Source of the DNA: Vicinamibacterales bacterium
GTDB lineage: Bacteria > Acidobacteriota > Vicinamibacteria > Vicinamibacterales > 2-12-FULL-66-21
Length of the DNA stretch: 64,000 nucleotides
Reading direction: 5' to 3'
Assembly (NCBI GenBank): GCA_036496585.1
Contig: DASXLB010000022.1
Location: forward strand, 124,001-188,000
A program made the translations under genes and the position numbers. The notes under the pieces were generated by a model that worked only from the letters and a program-made list of their open reading frames with translations, made no database searches and was not told the DNA's origin. Positions 46,914 to 58,023 of the stretch are shown here, in pieces. Numbering within the stretch: the first letter of the stretch is position 1; every line of letters starts with the position of its first letter.

Positions 46914-47402
46914 ATGAACAGTGCGCAGCTTGGAACCACCATCGTGACGATCATGGCGTTGGCGTTTGGCGCGCAGCAGTCGGCGACGCTGAATGTGCCT
47001 GTCGCCTCTGACAAAACCCCGACCGCTCTGACGGGATGTCTGATGCCCGGGGGGAGCGTCAGCATGCCTGGCTCGGGTGGTTCGAAGGGAACGGGGCCAG
47101 CCGGTATGAACGCCGACGCAGCGAACACCGGAGCGTTTCTCACGCTTCATCTCGGGAAGAAGCATCCCAAGACCGTCGAGGAGTCCTACACCCTCGAGGG
47201 CTTGGAGGCCGCCCAGCTGAAACAGTACGAGCATTCGCGCGTCGAGGTCCAGGGTGTCCTTCTCCCCCCACCGAATCCAGACTCTACGGTGAGTGGCACG
47301 ACGATGACGACGACGACGGGGAAGAAGCCGCAGTCCAAGTCAGCTCCGCTCTTCCGGGTGACCGCGATCAAGCAGGTGCCAGGGAGCTGCGGCGGTCAGT
47401 GA
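46914..47402 (+). CDS. Exported protein, VTGCL family copy 2
   Basis: The 162-residue product has an N-terminal hydrophobic segment (LGTTIVTIMALAFGAQQS), the motif ALTGCLMPGG, YTLEGLEAAQLKQYEHSRVE followed by VQGVL, and the ending FRVTAIKQVPGSCGGQ. It is clearly related to the genes at 46195 and 49096 but has less low-complexity sequence. Both cysteine positions are kept. The ATG at 46914 starts the signal-like region; the frame is open to 46848. Function unknown. Confidence 0.68.
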   Translation: MNSAQLGTTIVTIMALAFGAQQSATLNVPVASDKTPTALTGCLMPGGSVSMPGSGGSKGTGPAGMNADAANTGAFLTLHLGKKHPKTVEESYTLEGLEAAQLKQYEHSRVEVQGVLLPPPNPDSTVSGTTMTTTTGKKPQSKSAPLFRVTAIKQVPGSCGGQ

Positions 47403-47501
47403 CCGCCACGTAATTCCTACCGACGTGAATACCGACATGGAAGGCACTCGCGGCCATTCATCGCCCTGCCTCATCCGGCTCTGTTCTTGCTCGCGCACCA
47501 C

Positions 47502-47666
47502 ATGATGGGGCGCGCACTCTGGCTGATCCCGATCACGCTCCTTGCGGTGGGGGCGGGGGTCATGCTCCGTGCGCGGGTCCGTCGTCAGTATTCGGCGCCC
47601 TCAACGGATCACGTCAGCGGCGACTGGCTTGCCCAGGCCAGGGGGCATGAAGAGCAGGAGTGGTAG
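47502..47666 (+). CDS. Possible 54-residue single-pass membrane protein
   Basis: The frame ATG-ATG-GGG onward encodes 54 residues: a short start, one strong membrane helix (LWLIPITLLAVGAGVML), a basic stop-transfer RARVRRQ, and an acidic polar tail ending HEEQEW. The positive-inside pattern is coherent. It overlaps the next gene by 20 bases. No Shine-Dalgarno or clear -10 precedes it and the frame is open upstream to 47430, so its start and reality are uncertain. Confidence 0.4.
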   Translation: MMGRALWLIPITLLAVGAGVMLRARVRRQYSAPSTDHVSGDWLAQARGHEEQEW

Positions 47667-48720
47667 GGGAGCGACGCAGTCGCGGTGCATCGCGGCAGTG
47701 GCGCTGAGTACCGTTATCTGCCTGTGGTCATGCACGGCCGGCGCGCAGACGCTGTCGGTCGATGGAACGCGGTTCGGCATCGATGGTCGCGCGACGCGGC
47801 TTCTCCTCTTCATCTCGTACTTCGACGGCCTCCACGCCTCGAAACTGAACGACGACCTCGACTACCTGTCCGTCACTCTGCGCTTCGACGGCATTCGCGT
47901 GCTGCCGAACTGGCAGCGGCGCGATGCCGGGTACTGCCCGATCGAGTCCGACGAGACGACGTTGTTCGATGCGGCCGGCAACGTGCGCGGCGACACGACT
48001 CCGGCGTCTGGGCCGCTGAAGCGCCTGCTGGATCTGATCGACGCGGCCCGCGCAAGAACGCTCGTCGTCGACGTCTCCTTCACGCGGGAGACGGTGCCGG
48101 GCCTGAACGAGGAGAACTACGTCCGCGCCGCCACCCGGACGGCGAAACTGCTCGCGCCGTATCGCAACGTGCTGATCGATCTTCAAAACGAGATCGACAA
48201 GAACGCGCTCAGCGAGGCGCAGACGACACGGCTTCGAGAGGCGATCGCCGCCGTCGACGCCGCTCGAGTGATCGTCGCCTCGCGCGGCGGGCCCGCGCCG
48301 GACGTCATCGCCTACAACCAGCGAATCGGCGCGACCGCGATCGCGTATCACGATCCGCGCGTCGCCCAATGGGCGGAGCAGACGGCGGCGGCCGTCGCGC
48401 CGCTGGCCGCGTCAGGCCGGCCGGTCTACCTACAGGAGCCGCAGGCGTGGAACTCCGGGATGACGATTTGCCACCGTGTGGAGGGGAAGACTCTCGACGC
48501 GGACGGCGATGCGGCGCACTTCCGGGGCGCGGTGACGCACGCGCGTGACGCCGGTGCCGCCGCGTGGACGTTCCACACCCGTCAAGGATTCAGGCTCGAT
48601 ACCGCCGACGGCATTCGGTCGCGTGTCCAGGCGAATTCGTCAGAACGGGCGCTGCTCGAGGGGGCTGCAGGCGCGGCGGCGCTCAGCACGATCGCCAGCG
48701 GCAGCGCGACGACGCGCTAG
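47647..48720 (+). CDS. Exported glycoside-hydrolase-like protein (GH-A/GH5-type TIM barrel)
   Basis: The 357-residue product has a signal peptide (CIAAVALSTVICLWSCTAGAQ), then VDGTRFGIDGRATRLLLFIS, DLDYLSVTLRFDGIRVLPNW and LVVDVSFTRETV, matching the early strands of GH5-type barrels. A candidate acid/base Glu is in VLIDLQNEIDKN after strand 4, and a candidate nucleophile Glu is in PVYLQEPQAWN late in the barrel. Substrate unknown; activity is inferred. The start at 47647 has AGGGGG just upstream and yields the signal peptide; the frame opens at 47542. Confidence 0.7.
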   Translation: MKSRSGRGATQSRCIAAVALSTVICLWSCTAGAQTLSVDGTRFGIDGRATRLLLFISYFDGLHASKLNDDLDYLSVTLRFDGIRVLPNWQRRDAGYCPIESDETTLFDAAGNVRGDTTPASGPLKRLLDLIDAARARTLVVDVSFTRETVPGLNEENYVRAATRTAKLLAPYRNVLIDLQNEIDKNALSEAQTTRLREAIAAVDAARVIVASRGGPAPDVIAYNQRIGATAIAYHDPRVAQWAEQTAAAVAPLAASGRPVYLQEPQAWNSGMTICHRVEGKTLDADGDAAHFRGAVTHARDAGAAAWTFHTRQGFRLDTADGIRSRVQANSSERALLEGAAGAAALSTIASGSATTR

Positions 48721-48732
48721 CGCCATTTTCCA

Positions 48733-48750
48733 GCGGGCGTGTAGGCCCGC
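48733..48750. terminator. Hairpin between convergent genes
   Basis: GCGGGC (48733-48738) and GCCCGC (48745-48750) pair perfectly around a 6-base loop, just after the GH-like gene and before the convergent small gene at 48762. There is no U-tract on either strand. Confidence 0.35.
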
Positions 48751-48761
48751 GCGGAAAGCCC

Positions 48762-49022
48762 CTAGCGCTGCGCGGCGGTGCAGGCGAACGGCTCGACGCG
48801 GCGAACCGCCGCACCGGTCTCACGCCGCGGCACGAGCATTTTCGGATCGTCGGCCGGGGTCTTTCGGATCAGTACCAGGCCGCAGATGACGTCCGCTCGC
48901 GAGCGTTCGACTGCCGAATGCGCGACTGGAAAGCGGATGGCAAACCGCGGCTGCACGGCTGACTCTTGCGGGGGCCTTGACAGGAGAGACAGGAGCGACG
49001 CGAGCACGACCGTGGCGGTCAT
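48762..49022 (-). CDS. Small exported protein, unknown function
   Basis: The 86-residue product has a weak signal peptide (TATVVLASLLSLLSRPPQES). Two conserved-looking patches follow, DVICGLVLIRKTPADDPKML and AVRRVEPFACTA, the latter two each containing a Cys that may pair. Small secreted proteins with a CG-x(n)-DPKM ... VEP-x-C pattern look familiar to me from related genomes, but I cannot name a family. A TAGACT element ends 6 bases before the ATG, which supports a real leaderless gene. It is divergent from VTGCL copy 3. Confidence 0.5.
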   Translation of the reverse strand: MTATVVLASLLSLLSRPPQESAVQPRFAIRFPVAHSAVERSRADVICGLVLIRKTPADDPKMLVPRRETGAAVRRVEPFACTAAQR

Positions 49023-49028
49023 GCGGCC

Positions 49029-49034
49029 AGTCTA
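49029..49034 (-). promoter_or_regulatory. Candidate -10 (TAGACT) for the small exported protein gene
   Basis: TAGACT on the minus strand (49034-49029) ends 6 bases before the ATG at 49022, repeating the spacing seen at several other genes. Confidence 0.35.
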
Positions 49035-49095
49035 CTCCTGCTGACGTCCTCGTGCTTGCAGCGGTCTCCATCAAGGACAAATGGAGGCAGATGGA

Positions 49096-49782
49096 ATGAA
49101 GCGCAACTATATCTTCGGCACGATGTTCGCGGTCGCACTTGGTGTTTCGGTCGCGGCGCAGTCGCCGACCGGTCAGACCGGCACACCGCCACAGGGTACG
49201 CAGACGCATGGGTCGCAGACACCGGCCACGCCGGCCTCACCAACTACGCCGGCCACGCCGCCCACCACCGGGAGCCAGATTCAGAAGCCCGTTCCAGGGA
49301 CGCAGGGTACGACTCCCCCCGCCAGTCAGCCGCTCACCGTCACTGGCTGTCTCACGGGCGGTACGGGAATGAACGCGGCCTACACGCTGAACGGCGTGAC
49401 TGGCGGCGCGGCGAATTCGCCGACGTCCTACACGCTCCTCGGCGGTGATCGCAGCGCGATGGGGCAATACGGCAATTCGCGCGTGGAGGTGATTGGCACG
49501 ACGGCGCCTCAGCCTGGCTCGGCATCGCAGAGTGTTGGCACGTCCGGACGCGCCCCCGTAACGGGCGCACCGGGCGCGCCGGCCACCGGGGCTACGGGCG
49601 CAACCGCCGCGGGTGGCAACGGAACCGCCGCGGCACCGCCCACCGGAACGGGCACGGTCGGGGCAGGAACGGCCGCCACCGGCGCTGCGGGATCGGTTGC
49701 GCCAACTGCCTCCGGCGCCGCGCCGACGAACTTCACCGTGACGTCGATTCGACAGGTTCCGGGAACCTGCGGAGGAAACTAG
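49096..49782 (+). CDS. Exported Thr/Pro/Gly-rich protein, VTGCL family copy 3
   Basis: The 228-residue product has a signal peptide (YIFGTMFAVALGVSVAAQS), a Thr/Pro-rich tract, the motif TVTGCLTGG, YTLLGGDRSAMGQYGNSRVE followed by VIGTT, a collagen-like Gly/Ala/Thr tract (TGAPGAPATGATGATAAG), and the ending FTVTSIRQVPGTCGGN. It is the third member of the VTGCL family and differs mainly in low-complexity content. GGAGG lies 8 bases before the ATG at 49096, which decides against the upstream ATG at 49081. Function unknown. Confidence 0.7.
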   Translation: MKRNYIFGTMFAVALGVSVAAQSPTGQTGTPPQGTQTHGSQTPATPASPTTPATPPTTGSQIQKPVPGTQGTTPPASQPLTVTGCLTGGTGMNAAYTLNGVTGGAANSPTSYTLLGGDRSAMGQYGNSRVEVIGTTAPQPGSASQSVGTSGRAPVTGAPGAPATGATGATAAGGNGTAAAPPTGTGTVGAGTAATGAAGSVAPTASGAAPTNFTVTSIRQVPGTCGGN

Positions 49783-49803
49783 AAGGAATGTGGTGGGGAA
49801 GGG

Positions 49804-49847
49804 AGGTCGGGTGATCGCAACTCTGGCAGATCCCTCGATCCCCCGAC

Positions 49848-49849
<2 letters not shown>
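49804..49849. terminator. Bidirectional terminator-like hairpin between convergent genes
   Basis: AGGTCGGGTGATCG (49804-49817) and CGATCCCCCGACCT (49836-49849) pair over 14 positions with one mismatch and an 18-base loop. The hairpin sits between the stop of VTGCL copy 3 and the stop of guaB, overlapping the latter. The loop is longer than usual. Confidence 0.45.
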
Positions 49850-54422
<4,573 letters not shown>

Positions 54423-54531
54423 GGGAGAGCGGGTATCCAGTAATTGTAGCAGCTTGTCGAGCGGCGCGCGGGACCGGCGGGCACGGAGAGTGCGGGTGGG
54501 GGAGAGTGCGAGGGGCGGAGCCCTCCGACAA

Positions 54532-55431
54532 TCAGTGCGCGAGCAGGGTCATCGGGTTCGTCAGCTTGCCGTTCATCCACACTTCGTAGTGCAGATGCGA
54601 GCCGGTCGAACGCCCGGTGGATCCCACGTACCCGATGACGTCGCCGCGCTTGACGTGCTGATCGGCCATCACCGCGATGCGCGACAGGTGGCCGTATTTG
54701 GTCATGATGCCGAAGCCATGATCGAGCGCGACCATGTTGCCGTAGGCGCCATTGGCGCCGGCCGAGGCGACGGTCGCGTCGGCGGTGGCGAGCACCGGCT
54801 GGCCGTAGTCGGCGGAGATGTCGAGGCCAGGGTGGAAGTCCTTGTCGTTGGTGAACGGATCGATGCGGTTGCCGTAGCTGGAGGTCAGCCAGCCGGCGAC
54901 CGGCCAGATGGACGGCGTGGCCGCGGCCAGGGCGTTGCGGCGGTCGACGCTGTCGCGCACCGAGTCGAGCCGGTTCCCGATCGCGCCCAGCAGGTCGCTG
55001 AGGACGCCGAGGACCGTATCGGGGGACGAGAGGCCGCTTCGCAGCATTGGCGCGATGCCGCTGCCGACCGCGCCGCCCATCGCGCGTGATCTCACGTTTG
55101 ACGGAAGTCTGTCGATCGCCCTGCCGGCGGTGGGATCGACGGTCGCCCGCTCGCCGAGCTCGTCGACGGCGGCCTGCAGCGCCGACACCTGGCCGGCCAG
55201 CTGGCCGGTGGCCGCGCGGTAACTCGCATTCTCGACCTGCAGCGCCGCGTTGTTGGCGTGCAGGCCGTTGATCATCGCCGACGCGCTCCAGCGCGCGCCC
55301 ATGCCGACGAGCACCGGCAGCGCAAACACCCCGGCGACCATGGCCAGTGTCGGCCACAACGAGATGGTCAACCGGCGGACGGTGCCGGTCTGGCGATCAG
55401 CGATGACAACGGTATAGCGTCGCGCGTTCAT
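54532..55431 (-). CDS. M23 family murein peptidase (LytM domain), membrane-anchored
   Basis: The 299-residue protein has a cytoplasmic N-terminus, one membrane helix ([19 protein letters not shown]), a coiled-coil segment (about residues 60-100, [20 protein letters not shown]) and a C-terminal LytM/M23 domain. The zinc ligands are visible in [12 protein letters not shown] (HxxxD) and [10 protein letters not shown] (HxH). It should cleave peptidoglycan cross-links or regulate an amidase. The ATG at 55431 gives the membrane-anchor topology; the frame opens further upstream at 55596. A 109-base gap separates it from secA. Confidence 0.88.
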   Translation of the reverse strand: MNARRYTVVIADRQTGTVRRLTISLWPTLAMVAGVFALPVLVGMGARWSASAMINGLHANNAALQVENASYRAATGQLAGQVSALQAAVDELGERATVDPTAGRAIDRLPSNVRSRAMGGAVGSGIAPMLRSGLSSPDTVLGVLSDLLGAIGNRLDSVRDSVDRRNALAAATPSIWPVAGWLTSSYGNRIDPFTNDKDFHPGLDISADYGQPVLATADATVASAGANGAYGNMVALDHGFGIMTKYGHLSRIAVMADQHVKRGDVIGYVGSTGRSTGSHLHYEVWMNGKLTNPMTLLAH

Positions 55432-55496
55432 ATAACTCGGCCGGGCTTTGGGTGGAACCACGGAACTATAGCACAGCCGTGTAGTTGCGGCGACCA

Positions 55497-55512
55497 CGGC
55501 CGCAGGCTTGCA
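55497..55512 (+). promoter_or_regulatory. Weak candidate -24/-12 element before the exosortase locus
   Basis: CGGCCG-CAGGC-TTGCA keeps GG at -24 and GC at -12 with the right spacing but has three mismatches at -24. PEP-CTERM loci in other bacteria are often sigma54-controlled, which is the only reason to list it. Confidence 0.25.
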
Positions 55513-55586
55513 CTCCGAACGTCCAGACCCTGCGAAGGTCGGTTGAATGAGTAAACAGTGCACCAGATGCGGAAAGGAGACGGCAA

Positions 55587-55781
55587 ATGAAGGCAACTGT
55601 CGTCCTCGCCGCGCTCCTCGTCGGCGTAACCGTGGCGTGGTTCGGCGAACCGGCAGTCACGGCAGCCGGTTTGACGATGAGCCGCGGCTATGCGGGACGT
55701 CCGCTCGAGCCAGCCTGGATGGTGCTGTCGGGCGTAGCGCTCATCGCGCTCGGTGGTGTGGTGCGGCGCTTGACGCCGTGA
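55587..55781 (+). CDS. 64-residue protein with a PEP-CTERM-like tail
   Basis: The product has a signal peptide (TVVLAALLVGVTVAWFG), only about 20 residues of mature sequence, and a C-terminal sorting-signal-like tail: PLEPAWMVLSG, a hydrophobic VALIALGGV and a basic VRRLTP end. Order and sizes fit a PEP-CTERM signal with LEPAW in place of VPEP. It lies directly before a PEP-CTERM protein and exosortase, so it may be a minimal exosortase substrate. GGAG lies 11 bases before the ATG. An alternative is a simple two-helix membrane microprotein. Confidence 0.65.
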   Translation: MKATVVLAALLVGVTVAWFGEPAVTAAGLTMSRGYAGRPLEPAWMVLSGVALIALGGVVRRLTP

Positions 55782-55832
55782 GTCAACCTGCTTCGTGCTG
55801 AAGCCGTTCTCTCGAGGACGGCCGGAGGTGCC

Positions 55833-56522
55833 ATGAAACGTCTGCAAGTGGCCCTGGCCCTGGGCTGCGCTGCGCTGGTGTATCCCGCTGCAGCGCGGGC
55901 CGAACCCATCTCGACCGTCTTCAGCACCACCAGCGGGGCGACGGTGGTGCTGCCCAGCGTGTCGGGCGGGTCGACCCTCGACCTCGGACAGCTGGTGCTG
56001 CCCGGCGGCTCGAGCGCGATCGTCTTCGTGGACGGTCTGGACTCGCGCGCCAACGTGCCGGTCACCTTCTCGGTCGTCGATCCGGCGGGGAATCCCTTCA
56101 CCACGATCACGGCGGAAATCCTCGATCCGCTCTCGGACGGGTTCGATGAGATGGACCCGCATCCGCAGCCGGTCTACGTACCGGCCGGCTACAGCACGTC
56201 GAACAATACCGACGGGTTGAGCTTCGCCTGGAACAGCGGCCTGGCACGCAGCGCCGTCTTCGCCGACGGTGGCAGCGCGACGCTGCAGGTCGATGAAGAC
56301 AGCAATGCGCGCGACCTGTTGTCGTTCCACGGGTTCAGCGGCGGCACGCAGGCCGACATGACGTTCGGGCTGCGCGACAACGCCGGCAACCGCGGCTTCC
56401 TGATTCGCTTCAGCGTCGATGGCGGCGATCCCGGCGGGTCATCGACGCCGGAACCGGCATCGCTGCTGCTGCTCGGCACGGCCGTCACCGGCCTGTTGTG
56501 GTTCGGACGTCAGCTGGTGTAA
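55833..56522 (+). CDS. PEP-CTERM sorting-domain protein
   Basis: The 229-residue protein has a signal peptide (VALALGCAALVYPAAARAE), a beta-rich extracellular domain (for example SGATVVLPSVSGGSTLDLGQ and DEMDPHPQPVYVPAGYSTSN), and a C-terminal PEP-CTERM signal GSSTPEPASLLLLGTAVTGL ending WFGRQLV. Exosortase should cleave this tail and anchor the product, usually in extracellular polysaccharide. The basic end is weaker than usual (one Arg). GGAGG lies just before the ATG. Confidence 0.87.
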   Translation: MKRLQVALALGCAALVYPAAARAEPISTVFSTTSGATVVLPSVSGGSTLDLGQLVLPGGSSAIVFVDGLDSRANVPVTFSVVDPAGNPFTTITAEILDPLSDGFDEMDPHPQPVYVPAGYSTSNNTDGLSFAWNSGLARSAVFADGGSATLQVDEDSNARDLLSFHGFSGGTQADMTFGLRDNAGNRGFLIRFSVDGGDPGGSSTPEPASLLLLGTAVTGLLWFGRQLV

Positions 56523-56530
56523 CCACCTGC

Positions 56531-57397
56531 ATGACCACGGCGACGCAGCGGCCCGCCATCGCGGCGGCACTCCTCACGACCGTTACGCTCGCCGTCTATC
56601 TTCCTACGCTGTCGTCGCTCGTCCGGCAGTGGGCGAGCGACGAGAACTACTCGCATGGCTTCCTGGTCGTACCCTGTGCCCTCTACTTCGCGTGGCAGGA
56701 TCGCGCGCGGATGGCGGCGCGAGGCGGGGCGCCGCGCCGCGTCGGCTTCGTGGTGGTCGCGGCCGCATTGATGCTCTTCCTCGCCGGCCAGTTCGGCGCC
56801 GAGCTGTTCCTGTCGCGCGTGTCGCTGCTGGTGCTCATCGCCGGCCTCGTCGTGAGCCTTGCCGGAATGGGTCCGCTCCGTTCGCTGGCGTTTCCATTGA
56901 CCCTCGCGCTGCTGGCGATCCCGCTGCCCGCGGTCGTCTTCAATCGCATCGCCTTTCCCCTGCAGCTCGTGGCATCGCAGACCGCCGAAACGGTGCTATC
57001 GGGCGTCGGCATTCCCGTGCTGCGCGAAGGCAACGTCCTGGTGCTGCCGGCGATGACGCTGGAGGTGGCGCAGGCGTGCAGCGGCATCCGTTCGCTGGTC
57101 TCGCTGGTGAGCGTTGCGCTGCTGCTCGGCAGGCTCGCCGGGTCGCGCCCGTGGCCGCGCGCCCTGCTTGCCGCAATGGCTATCCCGATCGCCATCGTCG
57201 CCAACGCCGCGCGAGTGGCCGGCACCGCCATGGCGGCGGAGTGGATCGGACCGGCGGCGGCACAGGGTTTCTTTCATGAATTTGCCGGCTGGGTGGTGTT
57301 CGTGACGGCCTTCGCGCTGCTGCTCGGCGTCCATCGTCTGTTGCGGCGGCCACCGGCGTACGACGGCCGGCCGATGCCGGCGCCGGTGGTGTCGTGA
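56531..57397 (+). CDS. xrt: Exosortase (membrane cysteine transpeptidase)
   Basis: The 288-residue integral membrane protein has about eight helices and the three catalytic landmarks of exosortases: Cys in EVAQACSGIRSLVSLV, Arg in VANAARVAGTAMA and His in FFHEFAGWVVF. It should process the PEP-CTERM tail of the neighbouring protein. The EpsI domain fused to many exosortases is here a separate gene overlapping by 4 bases. The frame opens at 56498, but the ATG at 56531 is preferred. No polysaccharide synthesis genes are adjacent. Confidence 0.9.
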   Translation: MTTATQRPAIAAALLTTVTLAVYLPTLSSLVRQWASDENYSHGFLVVPCALYFAWQDRARMAARGGAPRRVGFVVVAAALMLFLAGQFGAELFLSRVSLLVLIAGLVVSLAGMGPLRSLAFPLTLALLAIPLPAVVFNRIAFPLQLVASQTAETVLSGVGIPVLREGNVLVLPAMTLEVAQACSGIRSLVSLVSVALLLGRLAGSRPWPRALLAAMAIPIAIVANAARVAGTAMAAEWIGPAAAQGFFHEFAGWVVFVTAFALLLGVHRLLRRPPAYDGRPMPAPVVS

Positions 57398-58023
57398 TCG
57401 GGCGCGCGCTCGTGTTGTCGGCCATGATCGTCGCGGCGGGCGCGCTCGCCTGTCGGGGGAACAGCACGGACACCGCGACGCCGCGCCATCCGCTCGACGC
57501 GTTTCCCCGCGCGATCGAAGGATGGACCGCGGCCGGCGACGTGCCGCTCGATCAGGAGACGCGGGACATCCTTCGCGCCGACGACTATCTCGATCGCAAT
57601 TTCCGCGGCCCGGACGGGCGCGTGGTCAACCTGTACGTCGCCTACTACGCCAGCCAGCGACAGGGAGAGGCGATTCACTCGCCGCAGAACTGCCTGCCGG
57701 GATCCGGCTGGCAGCCCGTCGAGTCGGGCGTCGAGGCGCTTCCGGTCGCGAGCCGCGCGATCCCGGTGAACCGCTATGTGATCGAACGCTCCGGTCTGCG
57801 CCAGCTCGCCTACTACTGGTATCAGGGGCGCGGCCGTGTGGTCGCGAACGAATTCGCGAACAAGTTCTGGCTGATCGCCGACGCGGCGCGGTTCGGCCGA
57901 AGCGACGGCGCGCTGGTGCGGGTGATGACCACCATGACACCAGGCGCCGGCGGCGCCGCCGACGCCGCGGGCACCGAATTCAGCCGCCGCGCGTTTCCGG
58001 TTCTCTCGAGGTATCTGCCATGA
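57394..58023 (+). CDS. epsI: EpsI family protein (exosortase-associated)
   Basis: The 209-residue protein matches the EpsI domain often fused to exosortases: FPRAIEGWTAAGDVPLDQET, LRADDYLDRNFRGPDGRVVN, LYVAYYASQRQGEAIHSPQN and CLPGSGW. The start is a GTG overlapping the exosortase stop. The N-terminus (VLSAMIVAAGALAC) reads as a lipoprotein signal, which is unusual for this family and would place it on the periplasmic face. EpsI is thought to assist exosortase; its reaction is unknown. The stop overlaps the next start (ATGA). Confidence 0.88.
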   Translation: MIGRALVLSAMIVAAGALACRGNSTDTATPRHPLDAFPRAIEGWTAAGDVPLDQETRDILRADDYLDRNFRGPDGRVVNLYVAYYASQRQGEAIHSPQNCLPGSGWQPVESGVEALPVASRAIPVNRYVIERSGLRQLAYYWYQGRGRVVANEFANKFWLIADAARFGRSDGALVRVMTTMTPGAGGAADAAGTEFSRRAFPVLSRYLP

